Shown here piece after piece: positions 20,562-29,900 of a stretch of DNA of 64,000 nt. Numbering within the stretch: the first letter of the stretch is position 1; each line of letters begins with the position of its first letter. Where the stretch lies: positions 186,001-250,000 of the forward strand of contig NZ_JAPFGB010000007.1 of assembly GCF_026241095.1 (NCBI RefSeq), read 5' to 3'. Source of the DNA: Saccharopolyspora sp. NFXS83. Its GTDB lineage: Bacteria; Actinomycetota; Actinomycetes; Mycobacteriales; Pseudonocardiaceae. The position numbers and the translations under genes are program-made. The notes under the pieces are model-generated. The model had not been told where the DNA came from and did not search any database. It saw only the letters and a program-made list of their open reading frames with translations.

Positions 20562-20981
20562 ATGCGGCAACGAGTCAGCATGATCACGCTCGGCGTGGGG
20601 GACCTGGAGCGTGCGCGGCGCTTTTACAGTGCGCTCGGGTGGCGCCCCTCGGCCGCGCCGAGCGACGACATCGTCTTCTTCCAAGCCGGGGACGTGGTCC
20701 TCGCGTTGTGGGATCGCGCCCGGCTCGCCGAGGACAGTGCCGTCGAGGACGCGCCCGGCTGGGGTGGAGTCACCGTGGCCCTCAACCTCGGCTCCCGCGA
20801 GGAGGTGGACGCCACGATCGACGAGGCCCGTCGCGCCGGAGCCACCATCGGCCGCGAACCGGCGGAGACCTCCTGGGGCGGCTACAGCGCGATCTTCCTC
20901 GACCCGGAAGGCCATCCCTGGGAGGTCGCCTACAACCCCTACTGGCCCCTCACCGAAGACGGCGGCCTGAAGCTCCCGTAA
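20562..20981 (+). CDS. VOC-family (glyoxalase/bleomycin resistance-like) protein
   Basis: A 139-residue vicinal-oxygen-chelate protein. ITLGVGDLERARRFYSALGWRP is the first beta-alpha-beta unit and FLDPEGHPWEVAYNPYWPL the terminal metal-site strand. Such proteins are metal-dependent isomerases, dioxygenases or drug-binding proteins; nothing nearby narrows the choice. ATG 20562 has only a weak upstream purine run. Confidence 0.85.
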   Translation: MRQRVSMITLGVGDLERARRFYSALGWRPSAAPSDDIVFFQAGDVVLALWDRARLAEDSAVEDAPGWGGVTVALNLGSREEVDATIDEARRAGATIGREPAETSWGGYSAIFLDPEGHPWEVAYNPYWPLTEDGGLKLP

Positions 20982-21237
20982 CAGCACCGCCGTCGTCCGC
21001 AGCGCCCGCGACCGGGCCAGGGCGAACCCGCCGAGCTGACCGATGTCCCGCTCGACGACGCAGCCAGCGCGCCGCCACGGCCGCATCCCGGCCGTTCGGA
21101 GCAGGCGGGAAATTCCGGTTGCGCGACGCCTTTCACCGGGACGATCGAGCCTGACGACCGCCTGCCAGGTCCGATCGACGCGCTCCGCGAACGGGTTCCG
21201 CACGGACTCGGACGACTCGGAGCAGAGCACGGACGAA

Positions 21238-21269
21238 GGAGGCGCCTGGCCGTTCCGCCAGGCGCCTCC
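21238..21269 (-). terminator. Strong hairpin terminator after the paoABC operon
   Basis: A perfect 13-bp stem, GGAGGCGCCTGGC / GCCAGGCGCCTCC, with a 6-base loop begins 14 bp after the stop of the molybdenum-subunit gene. There is no U-tract, as is common in actinomycetes. The rest of 20982-21282 shows nothing. Confidence 0.8.
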
Positions 21270-21282
21270 CCGGATGCGGTGA

Positions 21283-23457
21283 TCAGTCTCCGAGCAGGTC
21301 CTCGATGGTGATCGGGATGTGCCGGACGCGGATCCCGGTGGCGTTGTGGATCGCGTTGGCCACCGCGGCGGCCATGCCGACCGCGCCGATCTCGCCGACG
21401 CCGCGCGCTCCGACCGGGTTGTGCAGGGTGTCGGGGTGCTCGACGAAGTGCACGTCGACGTCGGGGATGTCCGCGTGCACCGGCAGCAGGTACCCGGCGA
21501 AGTCGCCGTTGGCGATGCGGCCGTTCGGCTCGACCTCCATCCCCTCGTGCAGCGCCGCCGACACGCCCCAGATCATGCCGCCGCTGAGCTGGCTGCGGGC
21601 GGCCTTCTCGTTGATGATGCGGCCCGCGTCGAACACCCCGAGCAGCCGCGACACCCGCGCCTCCCGGGTCCAGCGGTGCACCCGGACCTCGCAGAACTGG
21701 GCCCCGAACGAGCTGAACGAGTGCTTCGTCAACTCCTCCCCCGGCGCCGAGGATCCGGTGGCGGACAACGAATCCCGGCCCACCGCGCGCAGCAGTTCGT
21801 CGAACGGCATGCTCCGGCCGTCGGCGAACAACTGCCCGTCGGCGTAGGTGACCTCGGCTCCCTCGAACGGCGCGCCCGGCTCGGCGGCCAGTTCCAGCAG
21901 GGAGTCGAGGACCGCGGAGGCGGCGACCATCACGGCCGAGCCCGCGCTGGCGGTGGCCGTGGAGCCACCGGACATGCCGCCCGGCGGCAGCGACGAGTCG
22001 CCCAGCCGCGGCGTCACCTGCTCCGGCGCGATGTCCAGCGTTTCGGCGCCCACCAGCGAGAGCACGGTCAGCAGGCCGGTGCCCGGGTCCGCGCCGCTGG
22101 TGGCGACCTCGGCACGGCCGTCCGCGCCGAGCGTCACCCGCACCGAAGCCGGGAAGCGCAGCGCCGGGAACATCGCGGTGGCCGTGCCGACCCCGACCAG
22201 CCAGTCCCCGTCGGTGCGCCCGGTCGGGGTGCGCTGGTCCCAGCCGAAGCGCTGCGCGCCGATCCGGAAGCAGTCGTCGAGGTACTTGCTCGACCACTGG
22301 AGGTCTTTTCCGGGCGGGGCGACCGAATTGTTCCGCAGCCGCAGCTCGATCGGGTCCATCCCCAGCTTCACCGCGAGCTCGTCGATCGCGCTCTCCAGCG
22401 CGAAGGAGCCGGGTGCCTCGCCGGGAGCGCGCATGAACGTGGTCGGCGGCAGGTTCAGCGGCACCATCTTCTGGCGCAGCGACAGGTTCGGCGTGGCGTA
22501 CCACTCGCGCGAGGTGCCGTGGGAGGTCGGCTCCACGAAGGAGCGGTCCGCGCCCGTGCTGCACCACGAGTCGTGGCGCACCGCGGTGAGCGTGCCGTCC
22601 GGCTCGGCGCCGAGCGAGACCTCCTGCACCGTGGCCGCGCGGCCCGCGGTCGCGGTGAACACCTGCTCGCGGGTCAGCGACGCCTTCACCGGCCTGCCGA
22701 GTTCCTTGGCCGCCGCGGCGGCCAGGAACGCGGGCGCGGAGGTGCGCCCCTTGCCTCCGAACGCGCCCCCGACAAACGGGTTCACCGCGTGCACCTGGGA
22801 CGGGTCCAGCCGCAGGGCCATCGACAACTCGGCGGCCTGCATGTCCGAACCCTGACTTCCACTGTGGATGGTCAGTCCGCCGGAACCCCACCGCGCGACG
22901 GCGGAGTGCGGTTCCATCGGGGCGTGGTTCTGCGGCGAGGTCGAATAGGTCTCCGCGACCACCACCGGACTGGCCGCCAGCGCGTCCTCGATGGACTCGA
23001 CGCCGTCGGCGAGGATGTCCAGCGAGGGGCCGCCGCCGTGGTCGGAGGCGGGTGCGTCCTCGGCGGTCGCGAGGCCCTCCTCCAGCGAGGTCAGCGCGGC
23101 CCGCTCGTGGTAGGTGACCTCGACCAGCATCGCGGCGTCGCGGGCCTGCTCGAAGGTCTCGGCGACCACGAAGCCGATCGGCTGCCCGTAGTAGGCGACT
23201 TCCTTGTCCTGCAGCGGAACCCACGTGTCGCCGAACGCCGGGAGCGTGGGCGTGGCCAGCTCCAGCGGGTCGAACGGCGAGTACACCCCGAGCACGCCGG
23301 GGGCGGCGCGGACCGCGGAGAGGTCCATCGACGCGATCTCACCGTGCGCGATGGTGCTGAGCACGAGATATCCGTAGGCCATGTCGGGGAAGTTGTGGTC
23401 CACCCCGTACTTGGCGCGGCCGGTGGCCTTCACCGGCCCGTCGAGTCGGCTGGGCAT
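21283..23457 (-). CDS. paoC: Molybdenum-cofactor-binding subunit of PaoABC-type aldehyde oxidoreductase
   Basis: The large subunit of a xanthine-oxidase-family enzyme that oxidises aldehydes to acids at a molybdopterin-cytosine-dinucleotide centre. At 724 residues it matches E. coli PaoC (YagR). Visible motifs are KATGRAKYGVDHNF at the start, GGAFGGKGRTSAPAF at the first cofactor contact, FMRAPGEAPGSFALESAIDELA, and the C-terminal GARGVGEIGAVG with the catalytic glutamate. It overlaps the upstream FAD-subunit gene by one base (TGATG). The frame can extend upstream, but that part only duplicates the FAD gene in another frame. Confidence 0.93.
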   Translation of the reverse strand: MPSRLDGPVKATGRAKYGVDHNFPDMAYGYLVLSTIAHGEIASMDLSAVRAAPGVLGVYSPFDPLELATPTLPAFGDTWVPLQDKEVAYYGQPIGFVVAETFEQARDAAMLVEVTYHERAALTSLEEGLATAEDAPASDHGGGPSLDILADGVESIEDALAASPVVVAETYSTSPQNHAPMEPHSAVARWGSGGLTIHSGSQGSDMQAAELSMALRLDPSQVHAVNPFVGGAFGGKGRTSAPAFLAAAAAKELGRPVKASLTREQVFTATAGRAATVQEVSLGAEPDGTLTAVRHDSWCSTGADRSFVEPTSHGTSREWYATPNLSLRQKMVPLNLPPTTFMRAPGEAPGSFALESAIDELAVKLGMDPIELRLRNNSVAPPGKDLQWSSKYLDDCFRIGAQRFGWDQRTPTGRTDGDWLVGVGTATAMFPALRFPASVRVTLGADGRAEVATSGADPGTGLLTVLSLVGAETLDIAPEQVTPRLGDSSLPPGGMSGGSTATASAGSAVMVAASAVLDSLLELAAEPGAPFEGAEVTYADGQLFADGRSMPFDELLRAVGRDSLSATGSSAPGEELTKHSFSSFGAQFCEVRVHRWTREARVSRLLGVFDAGRIINEKAARSQLSGGMIWGVSAALHEGMEVEPNGRIANGDFAGYLLPVHADIPDVDVHFVEHPDTLHNPVGARGVGEIGAVGMAAAVANAIHNATGIRVRHIPITIEDLLGD

Positions 23458-24431
23458 CAGCGGCTCCCCTCGGTCAGTTCGAGCAGCGCGCGGATCACGG
23501 TCCGCTTCAGCAGGGCCGGCTTGAAGCCGTTCGCGCCCCGCGTCCGGGCACCGTCGGCGGCCACGTCGGCGGCGCGCTCGAACGACTCCTCCGTCGCGGG
23601 CAGGCCGCGCAACGCCTCTTCGACGGCGCGCAGCCGCCACGGGACGGTGGCCACCCCGCCGACCGCCACCCTGGCGTCGGCGATGCGGTCGTCGCGCACG
23701 TCCAGTGCGACGGCGGCCGAGCTCAGCGCGAACTCGTAGGACTGCCGGTCCCGCACCTTCACGTAGGTGGAGTTCGCCGCCCAGTCCAGGCGCGGGACCA
23801 CCACCTCGGTGATCAGCTCACCCGGCCGCAGATCGTTCTCGACCTCGGGGGTGTCGCCCGGCAGCCGGTAGAACTCGGCCAGCGGCACGGTCCGGGAGCC
23901 GTCGGCACCCAGCAGCCGCACCTCGGCGTCGAGCGCGGTGAACGCGACCGCGACGTCGCTGGCGTGGGTGGCCGCGCAGGAGTCGCTGGTGCCGAGCACC
24001 GCGTGCATCCGGCCCGCCCTCTCCAGCGCCGGACAGCCGCTGCCGGGTTCGCGCTTGTTGCAGGGCATCGCGACGTCGCGGAAGTAGCTGCAGCGGGTCC
24101 GCTGCAGCAGGTTCCCGCCGATGCTGGCCATGTTGCGCAGCTGCTGGGAGGCGCTCAGCAGCAGGGCCCGCGAGATCATCGGGTAGACGTCCGGGTGCGC
24201 GGCGATGTCGCTCATCCGCTCCAAGGCGCCGATCCGCAGCCCGTCCTCGGAGTCGAGGCCGCGCAGCGGCAGCTCGTTGATGTCCAGCACCCGCTGCGGG
24301 GTGAGCACGTTGAGCTTCATCAGGTCGACCAGCGTCGTGCCGCCTGCCAGGTAGGTCGCCGGTTCCCCGGTGGCCGCTTCGACGGAGGCCGCCGCGTTCC
24401 GCATTCCGGTGGTGAGCTCAAAGGGTCGCAT
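23457..24431 (-). CDS. paoB: FAD- and [4Fe-4S]-binding subunit of PaoABC-type aldehyde oxidoreductase
   Basis: A 324-residue CO-dehydrogenase-flavoprotein-like subunit passing electrons from the 2Fe-2S subunit to FAD. FAD-binding segments are TYLAGGTTLVDLMK and NMASIGGNLLQ. A four-cysteine insertion, C114, C124, C133 and C152 (RTRCSYFRDVAMPCNKREPG, then SGC and TSDSC), is the extra 4Fe-4S site that marks PaoB (YagS) and is absent from most homologues. Its start overlaps the 3' end of the iron-sulfur gene by 14 bp, so the two are translationally coupled. Confidence 0.93.
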   Translation of the reverse strand: MRPFELTTGMRNAAASVEAATGEPATYLAGGTTLVDLMKLNVLTPQRVLDINELPLRGLDSEDGLRIGALERMSDIAAHPDVYPMISRALLLSASQQLRNMASIGGNLLQRTRCSYFRDVAMPCNKREPGSGCPALERAGRMHAVLGTSDSCAATHASDVAVAFTALDAEVRLLGADGSRTVPLAEFYRLPGDTPEVENDLRPGELITEVVVPRLDWAANSTYVKVRDRQSYEFALSSAAVALDVRDDRIADARVAVGGVATVPWRLRAVEEALRGLPATEESFERAADVAADGARTRGANGFKPALLKRTVIRALLELTEGSR

Positions 24432-24870
24432 CGGTGCGCCTCGCTTGGTCGATCGCGGCGATGATGTTCGGGTAGGCCGAGCAGCGGCACAGGTTGCCGG
24501 ACATGAATTCGCGGACGTCGCTGACGTCCTGCTCGATCGCGGCACTGGCCGACATGATCTGCCCGGAGGTGCAGAAACCGCACTGCATGGCGTCCTGGTC
24601 GACGAACGCCTGCTGCAGCGGCGTCAGCTCCTCACCCTCCGCCAGACCCTCTACAGTGGTCACCGGTTCCTTCACGGTGGCCGCGAGGGTGAGGCAGGAG
24701 AGCACGGGCCGGCCGCCGACGTGCACGGTGCACGCACCGCACTGGCCTCGGTCGCAGCCCTTCTTCGGCCCGGTGATGTCGAGCCGCTCCCGCAGCGCGT
24801 CCAGCAGCGTCACACCGGGTTCGGCGTCGAGCTGCTCAGCGCTGCCGTTGACTTCTAATGAGATGTGCAA
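24418..24870 (-). CDS. paoA: [2Fe-2S] subunit of PaoABC-type aldehyde oxidoreductase
   Basis: A 150-residue two-cluster ferredoxin-like subunit. Cluster I cysteines are C39, C44, C47 and C59 (GCDRGQCGACTVH); cluster II cysteines are C97, C100, C128 and C130 (MQCGFCTSGQ, GNLCRC). TTG 24870 is preferred because GGAGAA lies 8 bases upstream and the protein then starts at the usual beta strand. An ATG at 24948 would add an unconserved stretch. Unlike E. coli PaoA, no twin-arginine signal is visible with this start, so the complex is probably cytoplasmic. It is the first gene of the operon. Confidence 0.92.
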   Translation of the reverse strand: MHISLEVNGSAEQLDAEPGVTLLDALRERLDITGPKKGCDRGQCGACTVHVGGRPVLSCLTLAATVKEPVTTVEGLAEGEELTPLQQAFVDQDAMQCGFCTSGQIMSASAAIEQDVSDVREFMSGNLCRCSAYPNIIAAIDQARRTDATL

Positions 24871-24965
24871 TGGAACTCTTCTCCGCTGGGAACTCCGCAC
24901 CGGAGCAGGGCGGCATGATGTGGTGGGGGTGATGGCCACGTCGAGCACGACGCCGCGCCGGGAAC

Positions 24966-25014
24966 CGGATAAAAATCCGCTGTCCTCATCGAGGCTAGCG
25001 GATTAGTATCCGCT
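24966..25014. promoter_or_regulatory. Two matching inverted-repeat operators for the TetR regulator
   Basis: CGGAT-AAAA-ATCCG (24966-24979) and AGCGGAT-TAGT-ATCCGCT (24997-25014) share the same half-site and 4-bp spacer, with centres 33 bp apart (about three helical turns). They lie between paoA and the divergent TetR gene and probably control both directions. Confidence 0.7.
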
Positions 25015-25089
25015 CGGCAAACGACGCTGTTCCGGTCGATTCATGCAGTTCAGGAGGCTCTCGACAGCAGAGCGGACGAAGGAGGAGCG

Positions 25090-25665
25090 ATGGGGACGGG
25101 CGCGGTGAACCACCGGCGCGCGGACACGCGGCGCAACCACGAGCTCATCGTCGCGGCGGCGGCGGAGTCCCTGTCGAGCACGGGCGAAGTGTCGTACAAC
25201 GCCATCGCGAAGCGGGCCGGAGTCGGCGTCGGCACCGTCTACCGGCACTTCCCCGCTCCGCAGGACCTCATCCTCGCCGTCTACGAGCGGGAGGTGCGGC
25301 ACCTGGTCGAGGTGGTGCCCAGCCTGCTGGAGTCCTACCGCCCCGAAGAGGCGTTCCGGGTGTGGACCACCGATCACCTGGCGCACTACATGATGACCAA
25401 GCGCGGCCTCGCGAACGCGCTCAGCGCCGCGACCGCCGCGCGCGGCGAACTGCCCAAGACCGCGCACGAAGCGATGGTCGGCTCGCTCGCGACCCTGCTC
25501 GCGGCCAACGCCGAGGTCGGCGCGGTGCGCGCGGACCTCGACCCGGAGACGGTGCTGCGCGGCCTCGGCGGCCTGCTCTTCCTCGACCAGCGCGGCCCCT
25601 GGCGCGCCCAGACGGAACGGCTCATCGACCTGCTCTGGCGCGGCATGTCCAGCTGCCACGAGTAG
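25090..25665 (+). CDS. TetR-family transcriptional regulator
   Basis: A 191-residue regulator. The N-terminal TetR HTH (RRNHELIVAAAAESLSSTGEVSYNAIAKRAGVGVGTVYRHFPAPQDLILAVYE) is followed by a helical ligand-binding domain. It is divergent from the aldehyde oxidoreductase operon, with two inverted repeats in the spacer, so it is the likely repressor of paoABC responding to an aldehyde or related compound. ATG 25090 follows GGAGGAG. It converges with the Wadjet operon 38 bp downstream. Confidence 0.9.
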   Translation: MGTGAVNHRRADTRRNHELIVAAAAESLSSTGEVSYNAIAKRAGVGVGTVYRHFPAPQDLILAVYEREVRHLVEVVPSLLESYRPEEAFRVWTTDHLAHYMMTKRGLANALSAATAARGELPKTAHEAMVGSLATLLAANAEVGAVRADLDPETVLRGLGGLLFLDQRGPWRAQTERLIDLLWRGMSSCHE

Positions 25666-25703
25666 CGATCGGCGTGTCTGCGCACGGTGGACGAACCCGC
25701 TGA

Positions 25704-26957
25704 TCACCGCGATGCCGAACCGCCGCGACAATCCTGGGCGGCCGTGGAGAGATCCGCGATCAGGTGCTCCAGCAATCGCTCCTCGTGCACGGGAACGAGC
25801 TCTCCGTCATAGATCTCCCGCAAACCTGCCACCGCCGACTCCAGATCCGCGGCGGGACGGTGATCCACGCTCAGAGCGCGCGCCCGTGCATAGGCCGGCG
25901 CATCGAATCGCCACGGCACCGCCCGCGGCGCGACCGCCAGGACCTGCTCGGCGATCGTGAACCCCGCGCGATCGAAGTCCGCTCGCGCGCGGATCGTGCA
26001 GCCTGATCCGACGAGTCCGGCGATGAGGTCCAGCGCGGCGCCGGAGGCGATCCCGTCCGTGCAGACCAGCGCCGGACACCGCGCGCCCAGCGCGTCCGCC
26101 GCCGCTTCCGTGACCGTCGGGTTCTCGCACACGAAGACCTCGCAGGCCCGCGCGGTCCACGGCCCGGCCAGGGAGCGGAGCGTCAGCCAGATCGGTTCGC
26201 CGGGAGTGGCGCGGCACAGTCGCGCCGCGGCGGACTCACCGCCGATCGGCAGGTTCAGGGCCAGCACACGAGAGGAGACGCCGTCGCAGAGCACACCGGC
26301 GCTCGCCCACGCGGCTCGCCACGCGCGCCCGGCGCGGTGCGGCCGGTCGAGTCCCTTGATCGAGGCCAGGAAGCGGGCTGTCCCACGGCCCAGCGGCCGG
26401 TCGTAGTCCAGCGCGTGCGCATCGTGCAGGACGTCCGCGGCGAGCCGCGCGAGCCGGATACTCCCGTGTCCCGGCCGCAGCCGGGACACGACGTTGGCGA
26501 TCTGCGAGCTCAATGCCGTCAGCGCGCCGGTGCCAGGCTTGGGCAAACCGCCTTCGGCGAGCCACTTCCGCACCTCGGACGGTGTCACCCCGGTAGCGCT
26601 GAGCTGCTCGACGACGATGTCCCGCTCCGCGGCCGCGGCATCCCGTTCCCGCTCCCGGCGGACCCGATCCGGTTCGATCTCCGTGCCGCCCAGCGCCTCG
26701 ACCAGGCCACGCACGGTGAGGCCGTGCTCGGCGAGCCTCGCCGCGAGGTCTTGCAGGCGAACCGGTTTCCCGGACAGCTCCCAGCCGATTCCCAGCATGC
26801 GGCCCACTTGGGTGCGCTGTTCATCATCGAGGACCACCGCGCTAAGCGTTCCCGATTCGGTGCGGTACCCACGCCGGGCACGAGTGCGGACCGCGTCGAG
26901 CACCACCGCCGGACCGGGCAGGGACGCCCATTTGGTGATGCCGGGAGGTGGCGTCAT
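25704..26957 (-). CDS. jetD: Wadjet JetD nuclease subunit (DUF2399/TIGR02679)
   Basis: The nuclease of a Wadjet anti-plasmid system; JetD cleaves DNA after the SMC motor JetABC has extruded a small circle. Of 417 residues, the C-terminal half is a Toprim-like domain with E278 (VCENPTVTEAA) and a DFD pair D327/D329 (RARADFDRAGF), the expected metal-binding residues. The N-terminal part (WELSGKPVRLQDLAARLAEHGLTVRGLVEALGG) is helical and probably contacts JetC or DNA. The gene is last in the operon; its ATG overlaps the JetC stop (ATGA). Family assignment is by the four-gene context and the Toprim pattern. Confidence 0.88.
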   Translation of the reverse strand: MTPPPGITKWASLPGPAVVLDAVRTRARRGYRTESGTLSAVVLDDEQRTQVGRMLGIGWELSGKPVRLQDLAARLAEHGLTVRGLVEALGGTEIEPDRVRRERERDAAAAERDIVVEQLSATGVTPSEVRKWLAEGGLPKPGTGALTALSSQIANVVSRLRPGHGSIRLARLAADVLHDAHALDYDRPLGRGTARFLASIKGLDRPHRAGRAWRAAWASAGVLCDGVSSRVLALNLPIGGESAAARLCRATPGEPIWLTLRSLAGPWTARACEVFVCENPTVTEAAADALGARCPALVCTDGIASGAALDLIAGLVGSGCTIRARADFDRAGFTIAEQVLAVAPRAVPWRFDAPAYARARALSVDHRPAADLESAVAGLREIYDGELVPVHEERLLEHLIADLSTAAQDCRGGSASR

Positions 26958-29900
26958 TCCTCGTCCTCGTCGGCGAAGAGACCTTCGGCCAGCGACGCCT
27001 CCTCCTCGGCCGACCGGCCCGGACCCGGTACGGCGACCGCCGTCCATTCGCCGCCGCGCCACAGGTACGGAATCGAGTCAACGCCGGGGAATCCCTTGTG
27101 CCGGGCGAGGTCGTACACGGCGACGGCGGGAACCGTCGAATACCGGCACCACTCGTCGTGCGCGGTCAGCATCACGTCCAGGTCGAAATCCACCGTGAGC
27201 CCCATGAAGGACGCCTTGATCTCCTCATCGACACCGGTCATCGCCTCATCCAGCCAGACGCAGCGCGGCGCCTGGGCATCGGCGGCGTTGTAAGCGACCA
27301 CCGCCGCGGCGAACAGTGGATGGGACAGCAGGACGACCTTCTCACCACCGGACTTCGAACCGTGCTTGGCCGCGTCGAAGGGAACCCACCTGGCAGTCGA
27401 ACCCGGCTGGTACTCCAGGGAGATCTTCAACCAGCTCCGGTAGTCGAGCGCTTCCGAGAGCTGCTCCCGCCAGTCTCCCGATCCGGTGTCCGCGGCGACC
27501 GATCTGGCTCGATCGATCCTGCGGGAGAGGAAGGACCGCACCTGGTCCTGGCGCGCGGGAGAGAGCTGCTGGTAGCCCTGGGAGAGCGCATCGACCACCG
27601 TGCCGGAGTCCGGGTCCGTCGGATCAGCCGTCCACCGCAGTCGGACGGCACTGCCGTAGCGCGTGGAACGGCCGGCCAGCTGGTCGTTGATGTCGGTGAA
27701 CGTCCTCCTGGTGTAGTCCAGCCGGTCCTTGAGGTGCTCGATGAAGGTGGATCCGAGCAAGGTCGTCAGCACTCGCTGCTGCTCGGCGTCGAACGAGCCT
27801 TCCTGCTCCTGGGCCTGGTCGGTGAGCAGAGCCTCGGCGGCTGTCGGCTGCTGCCAGCCGGAGGCGCTGTCCACCAGCACGACGATGCGCGGCGGCGCAC
27901 CGGCCGATCCGGATTCCAGCACCTTGGCGTCCCGATCCGGGAGCAGGATCTGCCGGAGCTCGGTGAGCTTGTCCTGGCACGCACGCCACCGGCGGTCCTG
28001 ATCAGCCGCCTCCGGTAATTCCCGGCGCGCAGCACGCATGGAGTCGCGAGCGGATTCCACGGTTCGCCGCTCCGGTTCCGCAAAGCCGATCGGCTGGGCG
28101 AGGCCGATGTCGAACACCTCCCACCAGGACTCCAGTGCGGTATCGCGCTGCTGCTCAGCGTCCTTTCGGTGTGCTTCGTGCCGGTCCAGGACCTCCTCCG
28201 CGCGGGCCATCTCGCCCCTGGCTTCGCTGTGGTCGGCGTTGAGCTTCACCAGGTCCGCACGGATGTTCGCCAACGCGGTGTCCAGCACACCCCGCCTGTC
28301 CAGCTTTTCCTTGTCGTCAGTGGTCAACGACCTCTGCGCCGCAGCAAGCTTGATCCCGATCTGATTTTGTTCCCCGCGCAGCTTCTCCAATTCCGCGGTG
28401 ACGTCCTCGAACCGCGTGTCCGCCGAGGTGAGCTCTTCGTCGACTTGGGAACGAGCGCCGGTGTGGACGCTGAGCAGCTCCAACCGGTGCTTTAGTTCTT
28501 TCAGCGCTTGCTGGTAGTCCCGCAACGCCTCCTCGTGCGCGGCGAGATCGCGCACGGGAAAGGCGTGCTCACTGGCATAGCCGGAGAATGTGGCCCAGGC
28601 CTGGTCCCGGCCGGCCTCGCTGCGCCGGTGCGTTTCCTCCGCTCGGGTGACCTCCTGCCTGCACCGCTCCACCTGACGCTCACGCTCCCGCCAGGTGCTG
28701 ACGGCATCAGTGACCATGCGATCCCGTGGAGCGCGGTCCCGCTCCCCGGCGAGACGGTGCAAGTCGCCGTCGATCGCATCGATCCGCTCGGTCCACTCGG
28801 TAATCGATGAGTCGAGTTCCGCCAGCCGAGCCCGGAGGCGCTGCTCTTCCCGTCTCCGCGCGGCCTCGCGAGCCGTCGCGCCCAGGTAGGAGGCAGGCTG
28901 GACGGGTTCGGCTCGGCCGGTCAGCGCGGCGCACCGCCACGTGCCGTCCGCGGCCAGCCAGACGGCCGGGCCGTCGTCGGCAGGGCGGGTGTCGAACCAG
29001 CCGATCGCCGCGAGCACGGAACGGATCGTCGAAGCCGGTACGCCACCGACGGGCGTGGGCTCCAGCACCGCGGTCAGGCCGTTCGAGGGCCGCTCCGCAC
29101 CGCCCAGAACCAGGGTGTCGACGGGAAGGCCTCCCGCGCTCGGACTCAGCCCGCCGTCGGGGTGGATCCAGGCATCCAGCAGCCCGGACGCGGCCAAGCT
29201 CGCTTCGAGCATGTCGACTTCCACGGCCGAGGCCCCGGCGACGGGCCGCACACATTCCCACAACGGCGCGCCCTGATCGTCCGTGGACGCGGGCCGGTCC
29301 CGGCGACGCCATCCGGCCGGTGCTTCCGGTGTGCGCACCGCGGCGGTGCTGACCTCGTCGAGTCGCGCGGCGACGGTGTCGCGGTCGGCGGTGACGGCGG
29401 ACAACTCGTGCTCGCTGTGCTGGCGCTGGCCGAGGTAGTGGTCCCGGACTCCGGCGATGTGGTGGGCGATCTCCGCGGCTGGGGATCGGCTGGGCTCCGC
29501 GTCGCGGGGAGGGCTGGTCAAGTCGGCTACCAGCTCGCACCACTCCTCGACGGTGGCCTCGTCCGCTCGGGCGCTGGTCGCCGTAGCGTTCCACTCGCGG
29601 ATCTCGCCTCGCAGGGTGTCCACCGTGGTGGTGACCTCGCGATACGCCGCCTCCTGCTCCTCGGCGGCGTCGGTCAGCATCTCCGCCCGATCAGCGAGGA
29701 TGCCGGCGGAAGTGGCGACCTCGCGCTCGGCGCGTTCGTGGTCGTGGTGCAGCTCCCGCAACCTGGCGAACCGTTCGCGCCGCTTCGAATGATCGACGAG
29801 CAGCGCGGCGAGGTCCCGCGGCGGAAGGTACCTGTCCGCGGAATCGCGGAGACCTGCGCGCGGTGCGGCCTCCCTGACCACGTCCGAGGCACGATCCGCG

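Noticed and set aside
21319-23739. An 806-codon + strand frame
   Set aside because: Antisense shadow of paoC; composition is noncoding and paoC motifs are complete.
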